IMG/VR virus record: IMGVR_UViG_3300030106_005545
Coordinates: 1-23,221 of that record
Reading direction: 5' to 3' (one strand)
Origin: a virus
DNA: 23,221 nucleotides
In this document: piece after piece, positions 7,659 to 16,453 of the stretch
How positions within the stretch are numbered: the first letter of the stretch is position 1
How the letters are laid out: every line of letters begins with the position of its first letter
Made by a program: the position numbers and the translations under genes
Notes under the pieces: model-generated
What the model was told of the DNA's origin: nothing
Databases searched by the model: none
The model's input: only the letters and a program-made list of their open reading frames with translations

Positions 7659-8086
7659 CGGTCAAGCAAGTCCGGCAGCGCATAGACGCTGGCATGGCCG
7701 CTGCAGCTGGGTTCCGGAAAAGCCGATACACCGGCTACATCTTTGGCAGCGATCCACGTCAAGTGATGCATGGCTCGTACGCCGTCGATGTTCCCGCGAC
7801 GTCGGTCAATGCCGGAGCAAACCAGCGGCAGAAGACCAGCGAAGGCTTGATGGTCAACACCGCTGTTGAAGTGCGGATCGCCGGTCGCTACCGCGCAGAC
7901 GCGCAGCGCGCCGATATGGATACGCTTCTGGACCTCGAAGCCTCTGCAGTCGTTGCCGTCGAAGGCGTCAGCCGAACGGATCTGCATGTCCTGTATGAGG
8001 GCGCGCGCCGCGAACTCTCGACTTCTTCTGAATTTTGTTTTAGCACTCTTACTTTCCGGGCAATCCATCGCCTGGCCTTGGCCTAA
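7646..8086 (+). CDS. Putative tail terminator or neck protein
   Basis: A 146-aa alpha/beta protein overlapping the connector gene by 13 bases. N-terminal helix (KQVRQRIDAGMAAAAG), then strands (NTAVEVRIAGRY), a helix (DMDTLLDLEASAVVAV) and a C-terminal strand pair (EFCFSTLTFRAIHRLAL). The pattern and size match tail-terminator proteins that cap the tail tube, and the gene lies directly before the tube gene, their normal place. No family-specific motif can be claimed by eye; a second connector is the alternative. Confidence 0.6.
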   Translation: MAVLTVKQVRQRIDAGMAAAAGFRKSRYTGYIFGSDPRQVMHGSYAVDVPATSVNAGANQRQKTSEGLMVNTAVEVRIAGRYRADAQRADMDTLLDLEASAVVAVEGVSRTDLHVLYEGARRELSTSSEFCFSTLTFRAIHRLALA

Positions 8087-8098
8087 AGGAGTTTTCTC

Positions 8099-8590
8099 AT
8101 GGCTGTGAGCACTGTGATCAAGCATTTCACGGATGGGACCGTGACCCTTGCAGATGGCACTGGAACCCCCGTCACATTGACTGTGCCTTTTTCCCAAGGC
8201 GATTTCAGCCTGAGTGGTGTCCAGGAGTCGCAAAAAGCCGTCAACGTATACCAGTCTCGTGGTGTGCTACACAGTGTGCGCCTGGGTGAAAAGGCGTTCG
8301 TGACGGGCAGCTTTTCCGCGATGCTGGCCGATGTCAGCGACAGCAGCGCCGGCAACCTTTTGGACTTCGTCCGGAAGACTAACGCGTACAGTGCCAACGC
8401 TTCGACTCTGTCGAGCGGGGACGCCTATCTCATCAAAATTACGCTGGAAATTGAAGGCACTGATTTGGGGGACTCTGCGGACCATACGATTGTTTTGGAC
8501 GATTGTGCGTGTACTGCGGATGTGTCAGAAGGCGAGCCCAACTCCATTTCCATCAGTTTCACGAGCTATGCTGATCCGGTCATGACCTGA
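8099..8590 (+). CDS. Major tail (tube) protein
   Basis: A 163-aa beta-rich protein with a strong SD (AAGGAG at 8086-8091). Strand-rich segments such as GTVTLADGTGTPVTLTVPF, GDFSLSGV, RLGEKAFVTGSFSAML and YLIKITLEIEGTDLGD fit the tube fold shared by siphovirus tails. It precedes the frameshifting chaperone gene and the tape measure, the standard order, which strongly supports the call. Hexamers of this protein stack to form the tube whose length is set by the tape measure. Confidence 0.8.
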   Translation: MAVSTVIKHFTDGTVTLADGTGTPVTLTVPFSQGDFSLSGVQESQKAVNVYQSRGVLHSVRLGEKAFVTGSFSAMLADVSDSSAGNLLDFVRKTNAYSANASTLSSGDAYLIKITLEIEGTDLGDSADHTIVLDDCACTADVSEGEPNSISISFTSYADPVMT

Positions 8591-8608
8591 TCAGACTGCA
8601 TCACACAA

Positions 8609-8618
8609 GGAGAGCACC
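8609..8618 (+). promoter_or_regulatory. Conserved ribosome-binding 10-mer before the tail chaperone
   Basis: Exact GGAGAGCACC directly against the ATG at 8619, with no spacer base beyond the 10-mer. Confidence 0.8.
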
Positions 8619-8978
8619 ATGGACCATCATCAGATTGGTCAACATTCGATCACACTCGTTCCACCTCGAAGCATGGCCGTCAGATGGGAAATCTTCAGCC
8701 TGGGCGCTCATTCTTCGTTGCGTGCGAGTGCCGCTGCTTTGGCGGTGTGCTGGAAGGGACCAGGCAAACCCAAGGCCACGCTCGAGCGTCATCAATGGAA
8801 CGTCGGTCGTTGGGCTGGCGCCGTCCTCGACGAGCTGCTGACGCGCGGCGTTCCTCTCGACGAGATCGCCAGCGTGGGAGCTATGGCCTTTACAGCGTTG
8901 TCAGACGGTCTGATGACGGAGGACGAGGTTGTAGAGACGGGAAATGGCTCAAGCGCGGAGGCGCCCTCGAGCGCGTAG
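8619..8978 (+). CDS. Tail assembly chaperone, short (zero-frame) product, gpG-like
   Basis: A 119-aa product between tube and tape measure, the place of lambda G. It is helical through residues 40-105 (SAAALAVCWKG, WNVGRWAGAVLDELLTRGVPLDEIAS) with an acidic, serine-rich tail. Known role of the family: it coats the tape measure and recruits tube subunits, and is absent from mature virions. Near its end lies G GGA AAT (8939-8945), a slippery heptamer in the right phase, so a minority of ribosomes should shift -1 and make a longer protein. Excellent SD upstream. Confidence 0.85.
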   Translation: MDHHQIGQHSITLVPPRSMAVRWEIFSLGAHSSLRASAAALAVCWKGPGKPKATLERHQWNVGRWAGAVLDELLTRGVPLDEIASVGAMAFTALSDGLMTEDEVVETGNGSSAEAPSSA

Positions 8979-9142
8979 TGTTGGCGATCTGCCGCGACTA
9001 TGCGCAGCCTCCGCGTTGGTTCTACCAACTCGAGCACGCAGAACGCTTGATCCTCTTGGCTGACTGGCGAATCCGTCACGAGGCCGACAAGCCGCGATCC
9101 ACGAAGAGCGGACGCGACTTCTGGATGACCAGCGATGGCTGA
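8619..9142 (+). CDS. Tail assembly chaperone, -1 frameshift fusion product, gpGT-like
   Basis: Reading zero frame to the AAT at 8943-8945, slipping back one base and continuing from 8945 gives a 174-aa fusion. Its 65-residue extension starts WLKRGGALERVVLAICRDY and includes PPRWFYQLEHAERLILLADW, a pattern typical of the T part of chaperones (helical, aromatic, ending close to the tape measure gene). The extension has no good start of its own, because the ATGs in that frame near 8684 lie inside the first gene. The stop overlaps the next gene's start by eight bases. The slip is inferred from sequence; no protein evidence is available here. Confidence 0.85.
8939..8975 (+). promoter_or_regulatory. 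Programmed -1 ribosomal frameshift signal
   Basis: Slippery site GGGAAAT (8939-8945) in X XXY YYZ phase, one base different from lambda's GGGAAAG. Eight bases downstream a hairpin can form: CGCG (8954-8957) with CGCG (8972-8975), and GAGG (8958-8961) with CCTC (8965-8968), loop CGC and a three-base bulge. The spacing suits a stimulator. The zero-frame stop follows directly at 8976-8978. Confidence 0.85.
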
Positions 9143-9629
9143 TTTTCAGATCAAGGTCGATCCGTCGCTCAAGAAGTTTGTTGCGCGTCTCTTGGAGACG
9201 CCAACGTACAAGCCGGTCGTTGAGCGCCTGGTCGAAGAGGCCACGTTGATGCGTGACAACGCGCGCGAGAAGTGGCCCGTTGCTCGTCGCTTTAGAGATG
9301 GTCAGCCGACACGCAAGAAGCACAGTCGCGACCAATTCAGCGAAATCATGGTCGAAGTTCGACCCAACAAGATGATTGTCAAGTTCGCCAATACGGCGCC
9401 TTATGTCTACTATATCCGCAGTCATCTGACGGGCATTTCGCAGAAGGAACAGCAGGAACTCAGGCGCAAGCGCCAAGGTGAGGATCTGCTTGACGTCACG
9501 TTGCGCGTACGCGACAACGCCCCGAAGCGCGCTGCCAACGTGCATTTGATTCGTCGCCCATTGAAGAAGCGCAGGGCCCAGCTGATCGCCGACTTGGAAG
9601 CCGACATGGCAAGGATCGCAAATGGCTGA
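9135..9629 (+). CDS. HK97-gp10-like minor tail or completion protein (tentative)
   Basis: A 164-aa basic protein between the chaperone and the tape measure. The N-terminal half is helical (YKPVVERLVEEATLMRDNAREKWP). A strand motif MIVKFANTAPYVYYIRS follows, resembling the 'nxaPYAxyve' core of HK97 gp10-like tail-completion proteins, then a basic helical end (RRPLKKRRAQLIADLEADMARI). In most phages that family sits before the tube gene, so its place here would be unusual. The start overlaps the chaperone fusion's stop, and its own stop overlaps the tape measure start, both as ATGGCTGA. The family call is tentative. Confidence 0.6.
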   Translation: MADFQIKVDPSLKKFVARLLETPTYKPVVERLVEEATLMRDNAREKWPVARRFRDGQPTRKKHSRDQFSEIMVEVRPNKMIVKFANTAPYVYYIRSHLTGISQKEQQELRRKRQGEDLLDVTLRVRDNAPKRAANVHLIRRPLKKRRAQLIADLEADMARIANG

Positions 9630-11523
9630 AAAGGTAATCCTCGAGTTCGAAGCGAACATGGACGGGATGCAGAAGGCGCTTGCGGCCTTCCCCGACATGA
9701 CTGAAAAGCAAGCGAAAGAAGCGGTGCGCAAACTGCGCAAGGCCTTCCTTGCTTCGGAAAAGGCTTCGAAGAAGGCGGCTGCAGCGTCTGCCAAGGCTTT
9801 CCGGAAGTCTTCGAAGGACATTGGCGCCAGCGCAGACAAAACAGGCGAAGGCCTGATCCGGATGTCGCAGGCTGTTGGCGGCAAAACTGGAGAGATGGCC
9901 GGACGCGTCGAAGCTCTCGGCCAATCCGTTGCGGCGCTGGCGACGCCTATTGGCGCAGGTACGGCGGCAGCAGTCACGTTCACCGCTGCTGTCACGGGCT
10001 TGGCTGCGGCGATGGTCGCGTCTGTGTTTGCCGCTGATGATTTCATCGAAGACTTGAAGGAGTTGCAGGGCCTCGAAGGCTTTGAGTTGCTGCCTTCGGA
10101 GCAAGTCCAGAACATCGAAAACGTCAACGCGTCGCTTGATGCGATCGGCGCCATTGCCAAACAAGCGACGGTCATCATTGCTGGCGAGTTTGCGCCGGCC
10201 ATGGACGAGGCAGCGGTTGCGGTTGTTGCGTTGAATCTGGCCGTGTTGGACACGATCCGCGACGTTGCCGAAGCCGTCGACATGTTCCAACTGATTGGCG
10301 ACGGCATCATCAATGGATTCCTGGTGCCCGTTGACCGGGTCATCGAAGGCCTGACCATTCTTGGGCAATCGTTTGCGCGACTTGCTGAGGCCGTCGGCCA
10401 GGATGAACTTGCAGGCCAACTCAACACGGCAGTTGAGGCCATGCATGATTTGCGTGGACAACTCACAACCGAGGGCATCGCCAACTACATCGACAGCACG
10501 CTGGAACTGACCGACGGCTATGACGATTTGACCGCGCGCGCGCGGGAACTGATCGGCACGATGGACAGCCTGGAAACAAGCCAGGACAACGCCAAGGTAT
10601 CAAGCGAAGACCTGGCTGCATCAATCGACAAGGAAGTCAACGCAGCCTTTGCCAGCCTCAACAAGACGCTTGAGGCAGAACAGAAAGCCTTTGACCAAGT
10701 CGCGGTCATCGGAACGCGCGCGCGTGAGAGTCAGCTTGAGGCAGAGGACAAGCTGACCCTCGAGTATCAGAAGCAACTCGAGCAGATCAACGCGCTGACC
10801 ATCGCATACCCGGAAAGCCTAGCCATTCAGGAAGAAGCGGTTGCTTCGCGGTTGGCTCTCGAGCACGCGTATACGAACGAATTTGAGGCGCTAAAGAAGA
10901 AGGAAGCGGACGCAGAAAAGGCCGTCCAACAAGCCAGGGTCAATGACACCATGGCTGTTGCGTCAACGCTGGCCGACACGGCGAACAACCTTGCAGAGCA
11001 ACGCATTGACAGCATGGGCGCCGTGCAGGCTGCGGGGAAGAGCGAAGCGCAACGCATGTTCAAAACGCAGAAGGCGTTGGCCATGGTTGGTGTTGCGATT
11101 GATGGTGCCAGCGCCATCATCAAGGCCTTTGCGCAATTCGGTCCACCGCCAAGCCCCCTCGGAATCGCTGCAGCGGCTGCAGCTGGTGCGGCAACGGCTG
11201 GCGCCTTGGCTGCGATTGGATCGCAGCGAATGCCGATCGAGTTTCCAACTGGTGGCCTTGTCCCCAGCATGGATCATCGACTAATTGCCGCGCAGCCAGG
11301 CGAAGCGGTTTTGAATCGGTCAGCGGTTGAGCGGCTTGGCCCGTCCGGCGTTGACGCTTTGAACAGCGGTCGTGCCGGTGTGGGTGAGGTCATCGTGATC
11401 AATCGATATGAACACCAGGTGTTTGATGCCTTTTTGGCCGATAATCTGCGGGAAGGCGGGCCCCTTGCTAATGCGCTAAATCAACGCAGCGGCCCACCTG
11501 GCCATAGCCGACGGAGGCGATGA
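9622..11523 (+). CDS. Tape measure protein
   Basis: A 633-aa, mostly helical, Ala- and Lys-rich protein. Residues about 1-95 are lysine-rich coiled coil. A hydrophobic segment lies at about 102-138 (TPIGAGTAAAVTFTAAVTG and on). A long coiled coil covers about 330-470. A second Ala/Gly-rich hydrophobic stretch lies at about 485-540. The C-terminus contains AQPGEAVLNRSAVERLGPSG, the pattern 'GExVLNRxAvxrlG' common at tape measure C-ends. Hydrophobic segments are thought to help membrane passage of DNA. By the usual rule of about 1.5 angstrom per residue the tail should be near 95 nm. The long antisense ORF across it is a codon shadow. Confidence 0.93.
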   Translation: MAEKVILEFEANMDGMQKALAAFPDMTEKQAKEAVRKLRKAFLASEKASKKAAAASAKAFRKSSKDIGASADKTGEGLIRMSQAVGGKTGEMAGRVEALGQSVAALATPIGAGTAAAVTFTAAVTGLAAAMVASVFAADDFIEDLKELQGLEGFELLPSEQVQNIENVNASLDAIGAIAKQATVIIAGEFAPAMDEAAVAVVALNLAVLDTIRDVAEAVDMFQLIGDGIINGFLVPVDRVIEGLTILGQSFARLAEAVGQDELAGQLNTAVEAMHDLRGQLTTEGIANYIDSTLELTDGYDDLTARARELIGTMDSLETSQDNAKVSSEDLAASIDKEVNAAFASLNKTLEAEQKAFDQVAVIGTRARESQLEAEDKLTLEYQKQLEQINALTIAYPESLAIQEEAVASRLALEHAYTNEFEALKKKEADAEKAVQQARVNDTMAVASTLADTANNLAEQRIDSMGAVQAAGKSEAQRMFKTQKALAMVGVAIDGASAIIKAFAQFGPPPSPLGIAAAAAAGAATAGALAAIGSQRMPIEFPTGGLVPSMDHRLIAAQPGEAVLNRSAVERLGPSGVDALNSGRAGVGEVIVINRYEHQVFDAFLADNLREGGPLANALNQRSGPPGHSRRRR

Positions 11524-11524
11524 T

Positions 11525-14500
11525 ATGGCTTCTGACGTCAGTACGTCCGACGACCTGCGCGGACTGCTCATCCATGATCCACGCATCAAACACGCGAACC
11601 TCGATGCGTCTCAATCGAGCTACACGCAAGCCTCGCCGCGACCTGGTGTGCCAGAGGATCAGAACAGTCCGCGTTCGTCCATGGTGTTTCAGACGTCCGG
11701 GTCACAGTCTGCCAATCAGCAGCTGCGTTTTCGAATCGGCGAAGGGGGCTACCCCGGCACGTACGGTCGCGGCGCTGGTGGACTTTGGAAGTATGAGAAC
11801 GATTCGAACTGGTATGGATCCGACGTCTACAACGTGATCACTGGCCGCGACTGGATCGAATATATCGACAATAGTCTTGGCAGCGACAACAACGATGACC
11901 CTTGTTTGGTGCGTTTAGAAGACGGATCGGTCATGGCCGCGTACCATCACCAAACCAGCCTGGCCGGATCCCGCATTCGCATCAAGACGATGCGTCCTGG
12001 CGGCGCCTGGACGACAGCGGCAGACCTGAACCCAACGCCAACCGCCGTTGCGGCCTCGTTCATGAATCCGTGTCTGCTGGTCCTGCCTGGTGGCCGGGTC
12101 GCGCTGTATTACTGGACCGCTGACACATCGGCCAACGTCGGTCAGATCCAGATGCAGTATTCCGACGACGGCGGGACAACGTGGACCCTGGGTGCCACCG
12201 CTTGCCTGACTTCGGCGATTGACATCAGCAGCGCCGCCAGTGGGTATTACCTGGGTCGAATTCGTATGGCGCGCAACAGCGGCCAGATCCTGCTGGTTGC
12301 TGAGTTGACGACCCGCGACGGATCGAAGACAAATCCAGAGGTGCTGACCCAATGGGGCAGCGATGATGACGGCGTAAATTTTACCCACGTTGAAACTTTC
12401 GTCGCAGATACGAACAACGGGCAACAGCCTTCTGTGTTGGCGCTTCAGTCTGGTGGCTTCGTTGTGTACGTCGCGTCCGTCACCGCAACGTCGACCGTGC
12501 AGTATCGTTTGGCCTCCGCATATGAAGCGATGACGACGGCTGGAACCACGACCATGTCAGGCCTGACTGGTGGGTCAGAAGTCATCGATGTATTCCGCGA
12601 TGAAGATCAAACGCTCTATATGTTGTGGCATGACGTCGGTGCGGACACTGTCCAGGTTGTCCGAAGCATCGACGAGGGCCTGAACTGGATTCACTTGGAC
12701 GACGCTGTCAGCAACGCACAAGCCTTCTACAGCCTAGCGGATGCCAACACGATGTTGAGCACGCGCGAACTTACGGCGACCGCTGTTGAAGGTCGAATGG
12801 TGGTGCTCAGTAAGTTCACGACGGCGACCGGGACGAAGGATGACGAATCAATCATCTGTCTTTATGGTGGCGGGTCGTCATCGGTGACGTTGCCTTCCGT
12901 CGCGGCATACCGTCGCGATGCAAATCAGATGGCGTTCAACAGGACGTGGATTGACATTGAGAAGCCTGGCGACACGGCGGATTACAGCAAAGTCGGCGCA
13001 GGTACGGACACGCTGACCGTCAATGGGTTGACCCTAAGCACAGCGGTTGGTCAGGCTCTCTATTATGACGACACCGGATCCAACATTGGCACCTCGAGCG
13101 TTGCAGATCAGGTCATCGTTTTGGCTGAACTCGACGTGCAGAGCGGTGGCACGCTCATCAATGATCAGATTGCAATCAATGTCGTTCTGGCCGATGGGAC
13201 GAACGATTACAACATCAGCGTGCGGATGACGGCGTCTGCCTTCCGACTGTGGGACAACAACGCGGCTGCTGCAGTTGGATCAGACGCAACCGTTGACATG
13301 ACGGCTGGCGTTCAACTCTTGATTGCCATCAAGAACGGCAAGGCCGCGACCTACTACCGGTTGACCGGCACGTCATCTGACAACGCGCGCAGTTGGACAA
13401 ATGGACCGGCTGGCAGTTTGACCAGCGACACCAGTTCACCAGCGGCCAACAGTTCGATCAGCTGGGGTCATCGCGTCATCCAGGCTGGCGAAAGCAAATG
13501 GCGGCTGTTCCATTGGTCTGTCCAGGGCGCCGCGTCGCAACCGCTGGCTGAAGGGTTTACGAATCCAACGGATCTGTTCTCGCGTCCCATCTCAAGGCAT
13601 CCAATTGGCATTGATGACGGCGTGAAGGTGTCGGCCATCGATGGGCCTGGGCGCGAGTCGGAAACGTGGAACATTGACACGCGCTATGACTACAGCGTCG
13701 AACACATTGATCCGACCTTGGCGCCGTCGCCGCGTCGTCGCTGGCGCACCACAGGCGAAACGCAAGCGGACATCGTGTGGGATCTGCACGGGCTGGCCAA
13801 TGATGCTCGCTATGGCAGCACCACCATTGGGCTCTATTTGGGCGGCATCAACTGGCGTACGGGCTCGCTTTGGGGCAAAGCCAACGGCGGCAGTTGGGTC
13901 AAGTTGGGCGATCTCGACGCCGCTGAAGGTCTGCAGCCGCTGGCCTTCACTCGTGTTGGCGATTCCGTGGGACCAAACGTCGCCGGATCCGTCAACGCCG
14001 CTCAATACTTGCAACGCAATGAATACGCAGGCGGCTCGTTTGCCAGTTCAACCTCCGTCGTCCGACGCATCGTGCGTCATACGGAGGGCGCGTTTTCCAA
14101 CAGCCTGACCAGGCGCGCAACGCTGTTCCTCGATGGCGTCGCCGACTCCGACCCGGCCAGCGGGGACGGCGCGATCTGGTCACCTCGTATGCTGGCCATT
14201 GCACACCATGTCAGCGACTATCGCTATCTGCGGTTGCGCGTCGATGCGCAGACAACCGCTGACGGGTATTTCGAAATCGGCAGCTGCATCCTGGGTCCGT
14301 TGGCGCTCTTCGGCTCGCCGTACTCATGGGGACGGGTCATCGACAACGTCGCAAACGTTGAACTGACGACGGCTCGAGATGGGACGCGCTACGCACGAGG
14401 CCTGGGGGATCCGCGTCGTCTGGTGTCGTTCTCTTGGTCCGAAGGTGTCGACACGTCCGCGACCTACAGCAGCAGCGGAACCAATGCCATTCCAGATTAT

Positions 14501-14782
14501 CTGACCGGGACGTCGACATCAGGTGCTGAACCGATTGGCACCCCGTATGACACGCCAATGGTTCTGTCTGGTGTGCTCACTGAAATCAATGGCGCTGCAA
14601 CGCCGGTCGTGTATCTGCCTGCCATTGCTCGAGGTACGCCGAACTTTGCGGTGTATCCGCAGAAGGCCGCGTCCGTTTATGGACGGATGACGACGCCGGT
14701 TCGCCTCGAAACTGTGCAAGGCGATGAATTGGGCACAGAGATCATGCGAGTGCTCAACGTAGAAATTGAGGAAGAGGTCTAG
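11525..14782 (+). CDS. Large tail protein with sialidase-type Asp-box propeller, likely distal tail or receptor-binding
   Basis: A 1085-aa protein right after the tape measure, where distal tail or tail-tip proteins lie. Three Asp boxes (S-x-D-x-G-x-x-W/F) are visible: SDDGGTTW at 213-220, SDDDGVNF at 279-286 and SIDEGLNW at 381-388. The spacing of 60-100 residues and the beta pattern of residues about 90-450 suggest a sialidase-like beta-propeller. Residues about 490-640 are beta-sandwich-like. The C-terminal 350 residues are another beta-rich domain with YRYLRLRVDAQTTADGYFEI. Asp boxes mark the fold, not activity; I cannot place the arginine triad, so enzyme activity is unproven. Host glycan binding or depolymerising is plausible. 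The start lies one base after the tape measure stop. Confidence 0.8.
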   Translation: MASDVSTSDDLRGLLIHDPRIKHANLDASQSSYTQASPRPGVPEDQNSPRSSMVFQTSGSQSANQQLRFRIGEGGYPGTYGRGAGGLWKYENDSNWYGSDVYNVITGRDWIEYIDNSLGSDNNDDPCLVRLEDGSVMAAYHHQTSLAGSRIRIKTMRPGGAWTTAADLNPTPTAVAASFMNPCLLVLPGGRVALYYWTADTSANVGQIQMQYSDDGGTTWTLGATACLTSAIDISSAASGYYLGRIRMARNSGQILLVAELTTRDGSKTNPEVLTQWGSDDDGVNFTHVETFVADTNNGQQPSVLALQSGGFVVYVASVTATSTVQYRLASAYEAMTTAGTTTMSGLTGGSEVIDVFRDEDQTLYMLWHDVGADTVQVVRSIDEGLNWIHLDDAVSNAQAFYSLADANTMLSTRELTATAVEGRMVVLSKFTTATGTKDDESIICLYGGGSSSVTLPSVAAYRRDANQMAFNRTWIDIEKPGDTADYSKVGAGTDTLTVNGLTLSTAVGQALYYDDTGSNIGTSSVADQVIVLAELDVQSGGTLINDQIAINVVLADGTNDYNISVRMTASAFRLWDNNAAAAVGSDATVDMTAGVQLLIAIKNGKAATYYRLTGTSSDNARSWTNGPAGSLTSDTSSPAANSSISWGHRVIQAGESKWRLFHWSVQGAASQPLAEGFTNPTDLFSRPISRHPIGIDDGVKVSAIDGPGRESETWNIDTRYDYSVEHIDPTLAPSPRRRWRTTGETQADIVWDLHGLANDARYGSTTIGLYLGGINWRTGSLWGKANGGSWVKLGDLDAAEGLQPLAFTRVGDSVGPNVAGSVNAAQYLQRNEYAGGSFASSTSVVRRIVRHTEGAFSNSLTRRATLFLDGVADSDPASGDGAIWSPRMLAIAHHVSDYRYLRLRVDAQTTADGYFEIGSCILGPLALFGSPYSWGRVIDNVANVELTTARDGTRYARGLGDPRRLVSFSWSEGVDTSATYSSSGTNAIPDYLTGTSTSGAEPIGTPYDTPMVLSGVLTEINGAATPVVYLPAIARGTPNFAVYPQKAASVYGRMTTPVRLETVQGDELGTEIMRVLNVEIEEEV

Positions 14783-16401
14783 TGGCCTGGTCGCGCGCTG
14801 ATTTGCTGGCAGGTCCGCGACACTACGTCGTCGAATTGACGGTCGGTTCGCGACGTCTCTACTTCAGCCACGAAGCACTCAACATCACGAAGGCAGATGG
14901 ATCCGTTGTTCATGTCGCCGCTGGTTTGATCGCTGACATTGATGCAACGCGCGCGCTGAAGATTCAGCAGACGTCCGTTCCGTTGAAGTCCGTGTCCATG
15001 TCCATCATCACGCAGTTTGAAGATTGGGCGGCGATGGTGGTGGCTGGCTGGGATCTCGCCGCAGGTGAAGGCGAACTGTCGGAGTGGATCCCAGGTCGCA
15101 CATGGGAAGAGCGCCGGATCTTGGTCAAGGGTTTGCTTGATGCACCCACGTACGGCGCACTCGGCGAAGCGTTGTCGTTCACGCTCAAAAACCATCCCAT
15201 GCAGGACCGAAGTCAGCTGCCTGCATCGACAGCGGTCGTTGATTCGGTGACCTGGCCGGATGCGAATTCTCACGCCATGGGGCGAACGTATCCGACGGTC
15301 ATTGGAAAGCCTGGAACGCTGCAACGTTTCATGACGACAGGCCTTCCAACCTCGCAGCGCTTCGCGGGATCTCCGGCGCTGATGGTCGATGGTCTGAACG
15401 GGATTTTGCTCATTGCAGGCCATGAGGTTGAAGCGACAACGGTTCAGGTCGCCGACATGACCAATGCGCCCTTTACATGGACAACGCAGTCTGTCGTTCA
15501 TCGCACCGATGGTCGCGGACGCAAGGTCGCAACGGTCACGCTGTCACCCGTCCCCTTGTCGCCTGGCGAATACCATGTGTGCTGGGGATACTCCGGCGCT
15601 GGTGGCGGTCTGTACGACAAGACCCGTTCTGGGTCGATGCGATCTGCTGGCGACGTCCTGGCCTACCTGTTTGAACAGTCGACGCTTCAAATTGATCGAG
15701 GCCGAACCGCTGCAGCCGCCGAGTTGCTGCAAGGGTATTTGATTGATTGCTATATCGACGAGCCGGTCAACGTTTGGGAGTGGATCCAAGGCAACTTGCT
15801 TCCAGTCCTGCCGGTGTCGATCCGCTATGGCTCAGACGGTCTGTATCCAGTCGTCTGGCGTTCAGTGATCGAGGATGAGCAAGGAGCAATGCTCCAGCTG
15901 CTGAACGCTGATGATGGGGACGTTGTCCGACTTGGCGTCGTGTCGACGTCATCCACCTTGCATGGCGATCTGACCAACACGATTCGCGTCAGCTACGGAA
16001 CGGAATCCTTCGCCGGTGAACATCGCGGCGCGTATTTGCTTCACGGCGATCCTGACAACATCACCAATGGACCGACGTCAGCCAGCAGCCGAATCACCAG
16101 AGTGTCTGTGTCCCGTTTCGGCGAGTTTCCGACGGACCTGGTGACGGATGTCGTTTGGGATCCGTCAACCGCTGCAGCGGTCGCATACCAAGTCGCTTTG
16201 CGATCTGCGCTGCCCGTACGACGCATTAATTACCTCTGTCCGCAATCGTTCGGCTGGTTGGAAGAAGGCAGCGGCGTGCAGGTAACTGATACAGAGTTGT
16301 CGTTGTCTCAGGTTTTTGGCTTGGTTTCGGAGATCGAAGCGCTTGACGATAGTTCCGTGCGTGTTCAAGTGACGCTATTAGATCCCGTCGTCCGAAACTG
16401 A
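14782..16401 (+). CDS. Tail tip or baseplate hub-like protein
   Basis: A 539-aa protein starting at GTG, whose first base is the last base of the preceding TAG; GAGG upstream is the probable SD. The N-terminus MAWSRADLLAGPRHYVVELTVGS and the early strand pattern resemble siphovirus tail-tip proteins that follow the distal tail protein. Mixed alpha/beta throughout, with a helical region around 300-345 (RSAGDVLAYLFEQSTLQI, VNVWEWIQGNLLPVLPVSI) typical of hub-type domains where a long tail protein clamps the tube end. The C-terminus ends in strands (VRVQVTLLDPVV). Hub role is inferred from position and pattern. No peptidase motif is visible. Confidence 0.65.
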   Translation: MAWSRADLLAGPRHYVVELTVGSRRLYFSHEALNITKADGSVVHVAAGLIADIDATRALKIQQTSVPLKSVSMSIITQFEDWAAMVVAGWDLAAGEGELSEWIPGRTWEERRILVKGLLDAPTYGALGEALSFTLKNHPMQDRSQLPASTAVVDSVTWPDANSHAMGRTYPTVIGKPGTLQRFMTTGLPTSQRFAGSPALMVDGLNGILLIAGHEVEATTVQVADMTNAPFTWTTQSVVHRTDGRGRKVATVTLSPVPLSPGEYHVCWGYSGAGGGLYDKTRSGSMRSAGDVLAYLFEQSTLQIDRGRTAAAAELLQGYLIDCYIDEPVNVWEWIQGNLLPVLPVSIRYGSDGLYPVVWRSVIEDEQGAMLQLLNADDGDVVRLGVVSTSSTLHGDLTNTIRVSYGTESFAGEHRGAYLLHGDPDNITNGPTSASSRITRVSVSRFGEFPTDLVTDVVWDPSTAAAVAYQVALRSALPVRRINYLCPQSFGWLEEGSGVQVTDTELSLSQVFGLVSEIEALDDSSVRVQVTLLDPVVRN

Positions 16402-16424
16402 CCTGTTAGGATAGCCTTACTCCA

Positions 16425-16442
16425 GACTGACTGACTGACTGA
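16425..16442 (+). repeat. GACT tetranucleotide tandem repeat
   Basis: Four and a half perfect GACT units lie in the 52-base gap between the tail hub gene and the next gene, ending right at the SD GAGGAG (16441-16446). Copy-number change would alter the leader but not the SD-to-ATG distance. Confidence 0.75.
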
Positions 16443-16453
16443 GGAGTCGCCCC

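Noticed and set aside
8949-10484. 511-aa antisense ORF across chaperone, gp10-like and tape measure genes
   Set aside because: It is the mirror of strongly biased codons on the coding strand: low-complexity Ser/Ala/Arg product, no SD, and no room in an otherwise plus-strand late module.
13047-14366. Short ORFs in other frames inside the 1085-aa tail gene
   Set aside because: Arg/Ser-rich out-of-frame readings with no start signals.
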